A DNA stretch of 64,000 nt, from assembly GCA_910575545.1 (NCBI GenBank), contig CAJTFH010000013.1:22069-86068 (forward strand). Reading direction: 5' to 3'. A model generated the notes under the pieces. The model was not told where the DNA came from and made no database searches. It was given only the letters and a program-made list of their open reading frames with translations. Of this stretch, positions 18,670 to 25,953 are shown in pieces (positions within the stretch are counted from its first letter, which is position 1; every line of letters starts with the position of its first letter). This stretch comes from Bacteroidales bacterium. GTDB lineage: Bacteria > Bacteroidota > Bacteroidia > Bacteroidales > Muribaculaceae. Made by a program: the position numbers and the translations under genes.

Positions 18670-19581
18670 ATGAAGATGGAAACTATTAAGCTCGACTCGG
18701 TTGATAAATATAACAAGCTGTTTGGCCTGCCCACGTTGCATCCTCTTGCTGCGGTGGTGGATCTGAAGCAGTCAACCAAAAGATTGGGCCACGCAAGGAT
18801 GACCTATGGCCTTTATGCCCTTTTCTTGAAAAACGGGTTGCATTGCACTCTCAGGTATGGGCGCAAGCCATATGATTACCAGGAAGGGTCGGTTGTGAGC
18901 TTTGCCCCGGGGCAGGTGGTTGATGTGGCTCCGATGGATGAGGATGCGGCGCCCGATGTGGTGGGGTTGCTTTTCCATCCCGACCTGATATGCGGAACTC
19001 CGCTTGCCGCGAAGATGCCGCAGTTCGGATTTTTCGATTATTCCCAATGCGAGTCTTTGCATCTTTCCATGCCGGAAAGGTCGCTGTTTCTGGATTCACT
19101 CGATAAAATCGACAGGGAGCTGAAGCACCCGGTCGACAAGCATTCCGCCGACCTGCTGTCGGCCAATATTCAGCTTCTTCTGGAGTATCTTCATCGATTC
19201 TATGACCGCCAGTTTATAACGCGCCATCATGTCAATTCATCCGTGGTGGCTAATTTCGAGAAATCGTTGAAAGACTGTTTTGCAGGTGGGAGGTTGCTCG
19301 ATGAGGTTCCGAAAGTTGCCGATTTCGCCGACATGGCCAATCTTTCGCCGGGTTACTTCGGCGATCTTATCAAGCGGGAAACCGGCAGCACTCCCCAGGA
19401 TCTTATCACGCTGCGCCTTGTTGCTGAGGCGAAGCACCGGCTTGCCGCGACTGATGCCGATATCAGTGAAATCGCATATGGACTCGGTTTCCAGTATCCG
19501 CAGCATTTCTCAAGGCTGTTTAAACGCGCCACGGGAAAAAGTCCGAGTATTTTCCGGACGGAACTGGAGTTGTTGAACTGA
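18670..19581 (+). CDS. AraC-family transcriptional regulator
   Basis: 303 residues. The C-terminal 100 residues are a two-helix-turn-helix AraC/XylS domain: 'ADFANMSPGYFGDLIKRETG'-type first HTH (here MANLSPGYFGDLIKRETGSTPQDLI) and 'ISEIAYGLGFQYPQHFSRLFKRATGKSPSIFR' as the second. The N-terminal half is a cupin-like sensor ('YQEGSVVSFAPGQVV'). It probably activates a nearby or distant gene in response to a small ligand; no target site can be identified. It follows umuC by 68 bp and its own start is ATG at 18670. Confidence 0.92.
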   Translation: MKMETIKLDSVDKYNKLFGLPTLHPLAAVVDLKQSTKRLGHARMTYGLYALFLKNGLHCTLRYGRKPYDYQEGSVVSFAPGQVVDVAPMDEDAAPDVVGLLFHPDLICGTPLAAKMPQFGFFDYSQCESLHLSMPERSLFLDSLDKIDRELKHPVDKHSADLLSANIQLLLEYLHRFYDRQFITRHHVNSSVVANFEKSLKDCFAGGRLLDEVPKVADFADMANLSPGYFGDLIKRETGSTPQDLITLRLVAEAKHRLAATDADISEIAYGLGFQYPQHFSRLFKRATGKSPSIFRTELELLN

Positions 19582-19604
19582 CGGCATGCAGGCCTGTCGC
19601 TGGG

Positions 19605-20180
19605 CTATTCCTCCGGAAGGTCGACCCATTTGAAATCGTGGCCTGTGGCAGGGAGTATCCTTTCAAGCAGGTCGTCCAGGGATATGGCTATGCTTGCGGT
19701 GTTAACACAGGGATGGCAGGCGTAGCGACCTGAGTGGGAGGCGAGGTCGCGGTCGATTATGAGCTTGACATGATGGCTGGTATCGAAAATCAGGCCCATG
19801 GGCGACACTGCCCCGGGTTTTATATGGAGGTATTCTTCCATCGCCTCGGCAGAGGCAAACGACAGACGTGCGCATCCGAGCTGCGACGACAGGTGTTTTG
19901 TTTTGAATGGCTTGTCAGCCGGAAGGATCAACAGGAAAAACACAGTCTGTTGCCTATTGGTCAAGAAGAGGTTTTTGAACACAGGCACACCTAAGCCGTT
20001 GCGCACGGCTGCGCATTCTTCCATGGTAAATGCGGCCCGGTGGCAATATGTCACATAGTCAATGCCTAAACGGTCGAGGAAGTCATACACGCCCTGTTCC
20101 GCTGCTGAGCGGCAGTTATTGCCGTCGGTGGGCCGGCCGTGATATTTTACGGCCTGGATGTTGTTGTCGGGGTCTGTCAT
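19605..20180 (-). CDS. Prolyl-tRNA editing protein (ProX/YbaK family)
   Basis: A free-standing trans-editing enzyme that hydrolyses mischarged aminoacyl-tRNA(Pro), most likely Ala-tRNA(Pro). The 191-residue protein has the YbaK/ProX landmarks: 'TYCHRAAFTMEECAA', 'VFKNLFLTNRQQTVFFLLILPADK', 'RLSFASAEAMEEYLHIKPGAVSPMGLIFD' and the C-terminal 'ACHPCVNTASIAIS'. It converges with the AraC-type gene, with 23 bp between the stop codons. Confidence 0.92.
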   Translation of the reverse strand: MTDPDNNIQAVKYHGRPTDGNNCRSAAEQGVYDFLDRLGIDYVTYCHRAAFTMEECAAVRNGLGVPVFKNLFLTNRQQTVFFLLILPADKPFKTKHLSSQLGCARLSFASAEAMEEYLHIKPGAVSPMGLIFDTSHHVKLIIDRDLASHSGRYACHPCVNTASIAISLDDLLERILPATGHDFKWVDLPEE

Positions 20181-20286
20181 CGGGGGATAATAGCTATCGA
20201 TTAGGAGGCTTTATTTAACGGAGCTGCTGGCTATGAAGCCTCCCTATGCCACGGCGTGGTTGTCCTCAGCCAGTTGTGGTCTGTTG

Positions 20287-20892
20287 TCAGTCAACGTGGT
20301 AAACGTAGTTGCTTTTTCGTGGAGCGGGTGTTGGCGTTTCTTGTGCGCTATAGCCGAGGATGCAGTTGCCTATACCCTCATAATCTCCGTCTATGCCCCA
20401 TTGGCGCAGGAGATCTTTCCCTTCTTCGGTGTCAAACACTTCTTTAGCCCGGTGTATCCAGCAGCTTCCCAACCCGGCAGCGTGGGCTGCGTTAAGCAGG
20501 TTGCCCATTACCAAGGAGCCGTCGTAGATATATGTTGGGCAGTTTCTGTCGGCCAGAACCACCAAAACCACCGGGGCGCCGTAGAACGGGTCGCTTTCCG
20601 TTCCGGCAATGTCGGCATTGAGCTTTGAAAGGCGGTCGCGTACGGTCTTGTCTGTTATGGCTACAATGATGGGCGACTGCTTGCCCATGCCGGTAGGAGC
20701 ATACGTGCCCGCTTCCACCACTTGGTCGATTAGGACTTTTTCCGGCATCCTTTCTTCATAGGCCCGGATTGAGCGGCGTGTTTTCAGAACTTCGATGGCA
20801 GGATTCATCTCAACTGAGATTTCGTTTTGTTTTTGTGAGCAGGCCGCCGTCAGTATCATAAAGGCTGCCGATATCACTATGCTTATTTTCAT
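20287..20892 (-). CDS. Nitroreductase-family lipoprotein
   Basis: The flavin-dependent nitroreductase fold is visible from residue 30 onward: 'AIEVLKTRRSIRAYEERMPEK' (FMN-binding RRSxR), 'AGTYAPTGMGKQSP', 'NLLNAAHAAGLGSCWIHRAKE' and the C-terminal 'CILGYSA'. The protein is preceded by a lipoprotein signal peptide (MKISIVISAAFMILTAAC), which is unusual for a family that is mostly cytoplasmic. Start codons at 20892 and 20904 are both plausible. The substrate is unknown. Confidence 0.85.
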   Translation of the reverse strand: MKISIVISAAFMILTAACSQKQNEISVEMNPAIEVLKTRRSIRAYEERMPEKVLIDQVVEAGTYAPTGMGKQSPIIVAITDKTVRDRLSKLNADIAGTESDPFYGAPVVLVVLADRNCPTYIYDGSLVMGNLLNAAHAAGLGSCWIHRAKEVFDTEEGKDLLRQWGIDGDYEGIGNCILGYSAQETPTPAPRKSNYVYHVD

Positions 20893-21052
20893 TGCTGTTC
20901 TCATTTCCGGGAATGTTGCCTTGCAACGTCTTGTTTCATTGTGCAAATTTAATCATATTTTTGAAGAATAAGAAACGGTTTTGTGTTCATGTGTGGAGGA
21001 TAAAATGAGAAGCATCCATCGCAGGGCAAAGGGCTTATGAGTATTCTAACCC

Positions 21053-21172
21053 GAAGTTGCAGTTGCCAAACCTGCGTTGCTGTTTTCTCATCGAAGTCGC
21101 GATTCAGAAACTGGAGTTGCGGATTTCATATCGAAGTCGCGATTCCCAATAGGAGTGAAAAAAATCTCACTT
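21053..21172. repeat. Three tandem 40-bp imperfect repeats
   Basis: Units at 21053-21092, 21093-21132 and 21133-21172 each begin GAAGTTGC or GAAGTCGCGATTC. Units 2 and 3 share an exact 16-bp segment (ATCGAAGTCGCGATTC, from 21090 and from 21130, 40 bp apart). They lie between the nitroreductase gene and tRNA-Lys. Apart from these repeats and the tRNA promoter, the 20893-21297 gap holds nothing I can identify. Confidence 0.6.
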
Positions 21173-21197
21173 TTGGCTTGTGAAATTCTCCCGAGCT

Positions 21198-21229
21198 ATT
21201 GCTCAGTTCAAAAAAAACACCTACCTTTG
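21198..21229 (+). promoter_or_regulatory. Promoter of tRNA-Lys
   Basis: A -33-like ATTG at 21198-21201 is followed after 20 nt by TACCTTTG (21222-21229), an exact -7 match. The tRNA starts about 69 nt downstream. Confidence 0.65.
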
Positions 21230-21297
21230 CATCGCATTTCGAGGAATGACGCATTTAGACAACCTGATTGCCTGAAAATCCGCATTCCCACCACCAT

Positions 21298-21370
21298 GAC
21301 TCCGTAGCTCAGTTGGTAGAGCAACTGACTCTTAATCAGTGGGTCGAGAGTTCGAGCCTCTCCGGGGTCA
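21298..21370 (+). tRNA. tRNA-Lys (anticodon CTT)
   Basis: The cloverleaf is complete: acceptor stem GACTCCG with CGGGGTC (one G-T pair), D-arm TAGCTCAGTTGGTAGAGCA, anticodon stem ACTGA/TCAGT with loop CTCTTAA (anticodon CTT), T-arm GAGAG-TTCGAGC-CTCTC and discriminator A. The CCA end is not encoded. The 3' end is the probable integration site (attL) of the element that follows. Confidence 0.97.
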
Positions 21371-21395
21371 CTATTAAAGACCACAGAAAGTGGAA

Positions 21396-21435
21396 AACCG
21401 TTGAAAATCAGACATTTTCAACGGTTTTTATTTTT
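21396..21435 (+). terminator. Rho-independent terminator of tRNA-Lys
   Basis: A perfect 13-bp stem, AACCGTTGAAAAT and ATTTTCAACGGTT, with a 5-nt loop is followed by TTTATTTTT. The terminator is inside the element if attL is at the tRNA 3' end, so the element supplies the terminator of the host tRNA. Confidence 0.9.
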
Positions 21436-21472
21436 GCACAAACCGCAAAAATCGGCATATCTGAGCACTCTG

Positions 21473-21756
21473 CGGTGTAAGAATCGGGAATAGATTTTGA
21501 AAATTCAAAATTTACACCCGAAGACTTGCCAATCTTCTGACTGACGCATAGTTACAGACACACGACTACCCCGAATACACCCCAATTTTCGCCGATTTTC
21601 CATAAATGGGTTCGGGCACCACTCCATTTATAGGTAAATCATTGAAAACTACGGGTAAAGAATTTCAGACCCCACTAAAACGAGTCAGTATCTGCGCTCA
21701 AATGCAGGTGTAAATTCTGAGGAAATCTTTTTGCTGGTCTCGATTCTTACACCCGA
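21473..21756. promoter_or_regulatory. Four-site array, candidate integrase/excisionase arm sites
   Basis: The motif GGTGTAA occurs four times: plus strand at 21474 and 21707, minus strand at 21511-21518 and 21748-21754. The outer pair share GGTGTAAGAATCG; the inner pair share GGTGTAAATT. Between the first two lies a palindrome, ATTTTGAA-aa-TTCAAAAT (21494-21511). The array fills the gap between the tRNA terminator and the integrase start at 21824. It fits arm-type binding sites of a tyrosine integrase or excisionase, or an autoregulatory operator. Confidence 0.55.
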
Positions 21757-21823
21757 AAAGATCATATTTCGCTGATATTCAAATTTCTGCACCATAAGAG
21801 CACGACATGAGATTATTAACTTT

Positions 21824-23158
21824 ATGTCAAAAAAGACTCTTATGTATCAAGCGAATTATTACACGCTGACCTTTATGATACGAAAGGCTCAGCAGAAAAA
21901 ATCCGGGGAAACTCCGATTTTTGCTCGCATAACCGTTTCCGGCCAGCGAGCCGAGTTCAACATCAACCGTAGTGTCGACCCTGACAACTGGAACGCCGCC
22001 AAAGGACTTTCCTTTGGAAAGTCCAAGAGAGATATTGAGCTCAACAAGTATTTGGACTCAATCCGTGTCCGCATAAGCGAGATTCATGCCTCGCTTGTGA
22101 AAGATGAAGAGGCAATCAATCCTCTCATCATCAAGCAGCACTTTCTCGGTAATGCCGAGGGGCCGAAGATGCTGTGTGCAGTGTTCAACTATGTCAACGA
22201 ACAACACAAGGAGAGATTCGACCGTGGCGACATCTGCGATGGTACATACCTGCGCTGGAAACGCTGTGCCGAATATCTCGCTGAGTTTATTCAGAAGCGA
22301 GAAGGAAGGGACGATATTCCTATTAAAAAGTTGACAAGCGGCATGATTGACGACTTCGAGCACTTTCTGCGTGTCAACAAGGGTAACGGCAACAATGCCG
22401 CCATCCGATATGTCCGCTATCTAAAGAAGGTGACCCGTGTCGCTCTCGCCAACAAGTGGCTTGATGAAGACCCCTTCATCGACAAGCACTACTCCCGAAC
22501 CGCCACAAACCGTGGTCATCTTGGCGAGGAAGAGGTAAAGCGAATCATGGCACTCAATCTGACGGAGTTTCCCCGCCTCGACCAAGTGCGCGACACCTTC
22601 GTCTTCTGTTGCTTCACAGGTCTGGCGTTTGCCGACATTTCCACCCTCTCAAAAGAATTCATTGTCGAAGATGACAATGGAGAGAAGTGGATACGCAAGC
22701 CTCGTCAGAAAACCGGCGAGATAAGCACCATCCCGCTCCTTGATATTCCGCAGCGTCTAATCAAGAAGTATGAAAATCATCCGACGGTCATAGCCAAGGG
22801 GATTGTTCTGCCGGTAATATCCAACCAGCGCATGAATTCCTATCTTGCCGAGATTGCGACTCTCGCCAAAATCCAGAAGCATCTGACAACACACATCGCG
22901 CGCCATACATTTGCGACTATGTCGCTCCGCAATCATGTCCCCATTGAGTCTATTTCAAAGATGCTCGGCCATTCCGACATTCAGACTACTCAAATCTACG
23001 CGAAAATGCTCGATGAAGCTGTGTCGGAAGATATGCAGAAGATGCGCTCAAAATTCGACGGCATAGACCACAACATCAATCCTCTCCCCGAAAAACCTAC
23101 AACTTTTGAGCGTGAGCCGCTCAAAAAGCGTGGACGTCCGAGAAAAAATCCTCTTTGA
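21824..23158 (+). CDS. int: Site-specific tyrosine recombinase (ICE integrase)
   Basis: The 444-residue protein has an arm-binding N-terminus, a SAM-like core-binding domain (about 110-220) and the catalytic domain (about 235-415). Visible catalytic residues are His357 and Arg360 in 'HIARHTFAT', His383 in 'MLGHSDI' and nucleophile Tyr392 in 'TTQIYAKML'. The first catalytic Arg, expected in 'TGLR', is replaced by Ala ('CCFTGLAFADI'). Loss of this Arg is also known for the CTnDOT integrase. It integrates and excises the element, most likely at the neighbouring tRNA-Lys. The gene is followed by a strong bidirectional terminator shared with the convergent excision operon. Confidence 0.95.
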   Translation: MSKKTLMYQANYYTLTFMIRKAQQKKSGETPIFARITVSGQRAEFNINRSVDPDNWNAAKGLSFGKSKRDIELNKYLDSIRVRISEIHASLVKDEEAINPLIIKQHFLGNAEGPKMLCAVFNYVNEQHKERFDRGDICDGTYLRWKRCAEYLAEFIQKREGRDDIPIKKLTSGMIDDFEHFLRVNKGNGNNAAIRYVRYLKKVTRVALANKWLDEDPFIDKHYSRTATNRGHLGEEEVKRIMALNLTEFPRLDQVRDTFVFCCFTGLAFADISTLSKEFIVEDDNGEKWIRKPRQKTGEISTIPLLDIPQRLIKKYENHPTVIAKGIVLPVISNQRMNSYLAEIATLAKIQKHLTTHIARHTFATMSLRNHVPIESISKMLGHSDIQTTQIYAKMLDEAVSEDMQKMRSKFDGIDHNINPLPEKPTTFEREPLKKRGRPRKNPL

Positions 23159-23175
23159 GGAATGACAGAATTAAT

Positions 23176-23216
23176 GAAGGGCGACAATCGAGCATGACAC
23201 TCGGTTGTCGCCCTTC
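23176..23216. terminator. Bidirectional terminator between int and the excision operon
   Basis: Seventeen-base arms (beginning GAAGGGCGACAA and ending TTGTCGCCCTTC, one G-T wobble) close a 7-nt loop. It is placed between two converging genes, 18 bp after the int stop. Confidence 0.8.
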
Positions 23217-23245
23217 GGCCAGTTTATATGTATAACACAATCACG

Positions 23246-23539
23246 TCAGTATTTGGCGTGGAAGTTGGCGTTGAGCCATTCTTCTATCTCCGCTTCATCG
23301 TAGATGGTCTTGCCACCTATTTTATAATAGGGAATGATATTGGCATTGCGGAAGTTCTGGAGAGTACGGCGATGCAACGACAGCCGTTTTGACAATTCCT
23401 TGTCTTCGATGAAGAATCTCCCTGCCAACGGCGGTCGGATATTCGGGGCTATCGCCTCAAACATTTCAGCCAATTCCCTTGCCTGTGCATAGAATGTCAT
23501 CACACCGGGATGGCGTTTGGTGATAATCTCATCTGTCAT
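23246..23539 (-). CDS. Small HTH protein, excisionase-like
   Basis: 97 residues. The C-terminal half is a MerR/Xis-type helix-turn-helix: 'FFIEDKELSKRLSLHRRTLQNFRNANIIPYYKIGGKTIYDEAEIEEWLN'. It overlaps the upstream HTH gene by 4 bp (ATGA), so the two are translationally coupled. In CTnDOT two comparable small proteins, Xis2c and Xis2d, act as excision factors, and this gene pair sits in the matching place next to an Exc-like gene. The role is therefore likely recombination directionality and perhaps regulation of transfer genes. Confidence 0.85.
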   Translation of the reverse strand: MTDEIITKRHPGVMTFYAQARELAEMFEAIAPNIRPPLAGRFFIEDKELSKRLSLHRRTLQNFRNANIIPYYKIGGKTIYDEAEIEEWLNANFHAKY

Positions 23540-23835
23540 AGGCTTCCTCCGGCCTCCATCCGGTTGTCGTCAAGATAACGTCCTATCTCAGCTTCGCTGA
23601 ACAGACAGTTCCCTCCCGGCTCTTGGAAGTAGCCTATCTTTCCGCTTGATTTCAGCGTCTGGAGCTGGCGGACGGTGATACACATGGCATTTGCCGCCGC
23701 GTATGGTGTGAGCCATTTTCCGGAACCGGCGGGTGGATGTAGCAGTTTCCACATACGGCTCACCATTGTGTGAAGAAACTGCATGGATTTCACCATGTCC
23801 TCAAACACCTCCTTGTCTATTTCGATTGTCTGCAT
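23536..23835 (-). CDS. Small HTH protein, excisionase-like
   Basis: 99 residues from the ATG at 23835 (a TTG two codons upstream is in frame). The N-terminal third is helical ('EVFEDMVKSMQFLHTMVSRMWKLL'), followed by a MerR-type HTH ('WLTPYAAANAMCITVRQLQTLKSSGKIGYFQ...CLFSEAEIGRYL'). It is 13 bp downstream of the Exc-like gene and overlaps the next HTH gene by 4 bp. Probably one of a pair of recombination directionality factors. Confidence 0.83.
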   Translation of the reverse strand: MQTIEIDKEVFEDMVKSMQFLHTMVSRMWKLLHPPAGSGKWLTPYAAANAMCITVRQLQTLKSSGKIGYFQEPGGNCLFSEAEIGRYLDDNRMEAGGSL

Positions 23836-23848
23836 AGGCAATTCTATT

Positions 23849-25816
23849 TTATGAATATATCTTGGCGGCTTTGGCGGAGAATGTCACGCCGAAACGGTTG
23901 TCGATTACCAGCGATTCGCAGAATTTGCGACCTCTGGTATTTGTAAAGCCGTAGATGGGCGATGTGTATTTGTATCGGACGAGTTGCTCGATGTCCTTGT
24001 CGGTCAGGTCGTAGCCGTGGAAGTGGAGCGGGATTGAGAATCCACAGCACTCACAGGCAACTGTAGCCGGGAACACGGTCAGTCCGTGGTTGCCGCATTT
24101 CGGACAGGTGTAGCCCGATACCTTGCTGACAAAGGATTTCTTGTCGGTGATGAGCGAGAGAATAAGGGGATGAATCCAGTTCTCATACTCCCGCATTACC
24201 GGCTTTGTTGGCTTGCGGTTCTCCGCGAGCGCGTCAACCTCGTCAATCTGGCTGATGTACTTGCCGATGTCGGAGAGTTCGAGATGGCCGACGTGTGAAA
24301 GAAGCACACGCGCCTTCTCCGTCGGCTCGATGTCTCCAAGCAGATATTTCACTAATCCGTTGTCGATGAGACGCTGGAGGCAGGCTCCGCAGTCGCGGTA
24401 ACTGCCCACGGGAAGAAGTGAGGGGGTATCACCGTCAGTGTTGACCAGTTCATTGAGGTCGTGCAGGAAGGCTACGGCGGTCAGGGTTTCGGGCGTGCGA
24501 TTCGAGAAAGAGAATATATTCACGCCTGAGACTGTAAATGCGATGCTCCCCGGAACACATTCCGCATTGTCGGGCAGTTCGGCTGTGCCGAAGATGTCGA
24601 TACCCTCTATATTAGCCATGATACCGACCTCGATACATTTGGCAGAGTCAAATGCCATTTCGGTACGGGTGCTGATGAGTTCATACACACGCTGCTCGTC
24701 GTCGCTGAGAAAGAGAGGTGTACGCTCGGTAGTGATAATTCCGTGGCAGTAGGGTATCTGCTCTTCCGGACGGAACGGGAACGCCTTTGCCTCAGGGAAG
24801 CGACGCTCAACGTGACGCTTCAGATGATGAGGTAGTGATGACACCGAGGTGCGGGGCGACGAGATAAGCCCTTTCTCAAACAGAAGGTCTGCGGCCGCCA
24901 TTGTACGAGCTGGCAGGAATCCCAGCTCCTCGATGGACACCTCCTGAAGGGTCGCCATGTTGAGCAACTCGTGGCACCACTCCACTTTCGGGTTGACCTC
25001 CACAACCTCAGCTGTGACAGTCTTGCCGTTCATTTTCATGAAATTCTCATAAACTTTCTGCGCGTCCGATTCCTTGCACCATATTTCCGTGGGTGCCAAC
25101 TGTGCATCCTTTCCATCCCACTTGCCGGATATACCAACACCGTAGCGGGTCTTCTTGGGGAATTTGACTTTCATGTTGTCGTAGCTGTTGCAAAGGAGCC
25201 AGAGCGCGGCGATGTCCATGCGCTCCATCGGGAACGACTGCTTGCCATACATCTGGGCGAATGCCTGTTCCACATTGGCACGGAACAGAAAGTTCATTCC
25301 GTGGTGAACGAAACCGGAGCGGGCTATACGTGTGATGTTGCGGCCTGACTCGCGGTTACGGTAGGCGTAGGTTATCGACCGGTTGCTCAGTGTGGTCAGC
25401 CACATGCGGCTGGTACGGCATCCGGCCTTTGCCGCCTGACATAGAATAGCGAATAGAGCCTGAGCCTCACTTCCGTTGTTTGAGGCGAAGATAACCTCTG
25501 CGGCCTGCTCGACAAGAGCATGAAGTCTGATGACTGTGCTTTTATCCTCGTCGCTGACTTTGAATTTGCCGTTCTCGTTGTAAGCACGGATACCATACAG
25601 GTATCTCGTCGGGATGAAAGGGAGCGTCTTGATGAAGTCGCTGCCACCGGCGTAATACTGATACGGAGCCGGCTCGACGAGACTGGGCTCGACGGAGGTG
25701 ATGACGATGCTGCCGGTGTCGTTGGTGTAGTCGCCGTTTTCGGTGCGGTCGGTGCAGTTGAGGGCGCGGGATACGGCGAAGGCGATTTGGGTGGAGTGTG
25801 CGATTACGAGATTCAT
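23849..25816 (-). CDS. Degenerate topoisomerase-III-like protein (Exc homologue)
   Basis: 655 residues from the ATG at 25816, with the outline of a type IA topoisomerase: N-terminal 'NLVIAHSTQIAFAVSRAL' in place of the usual toprim start, a middle region ending 'TMAAADLLFEKGLISSPRTS', and a C-terminal zinc ribbon 'CPKCGNHG...CECCGF'. Two key sites are lost: the toprim DxDxEGE block reads 'ASNNGSEAQALF', and the catalytic Tyr expected in 'ITYPRTDS' is Ser ('ISSPRTS'). It should not cleave DNA. In CTnDOT the Exc topoisomerase promotes excision without needing its catalytic Tyr, so a structural role in excision is plausible. It lies in one operon with two HTH genes. Confidence 0.82.
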   Translation of the reverse strand: MNLVIAHSTQIAFAVSRALNCTDRTENGDYTNDTGSIVITSVEPSLVEPAPYQYYAGGSDFIKTLPFIPTRYLYGIRAYNENGKFKVSDEDKSTVIRLHALVEQAAEVIFASNNGSEAQALFAILCQAAKAGCRTSRMWLTTLSNRSITYAYRNRESGRNITRIARSGFVHHGMNFLFRANVEQAFAQMYGKQSFPMERMDIAALWLLCNSYDNMKVKFPKKTRYGVGISGKWDGKDAQLAPTEIWCKESDAQKVYENFMKMNGKTVTAEVVEVNPKVEWCHELLNMATLQEVSIEELGFLPARTMAAADLLFEKGLISSPRTSVSSLPHHLKRHVERRFPEAKAFPFRPEEQIPYCHGIITTERTPLFLSDDEQRVYELISTRTEMAFDSAKCIEVGIMANIEGIDIFGTAELPDNAECVPGSIAFTVSGVNIFSFSNRTPETLTAVAFLHDLNELVNTDGDTPSLLPVGSYRDCGACLQRLIDNGLVKYLLGDIEPTEKARVLLSHVGHLELSDIGKYISQIDEVDALAENRKPTKPVMREYENWIHPLILSLITDKKSFVSKVSGYTCPKCGNHGLTVFPATVACECCGFSIPLHFHGYDLTDKDIEQLVRYKYTSPIYGFTNTRGRKFCESLVIDNRFGVTFSAKAAKIYS

Positions 25817-25874
25817 AATATTACTTATTTTATTGATTATCACTTATTTTAATTATTAAAAGATATTTCGGAAA

Positions 25875-25903
25875 GACATGGGGAGGGCCTGCCTCCCCAT
25901 GTC
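25875..25903 (-). promoter_or_regulatory. Strong hairpin in the excision operon
   Basis: Perfect 12-bp arms GACATGGGGAGG and CCTCCCCATGTC with a 5-nt loop lie between the DUF3945-type gene and the Exc-like gene. No T-run follows on the minus strand, so it may be an attenuator, a processing site or a stability element rather than a full terminator. Confidence 0.6.
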
Positions 25904-25953
25904 GGTGAAGAGGACAGCCATTCGGAAATGGCGGGAACTATGTCAGTCGGAGT

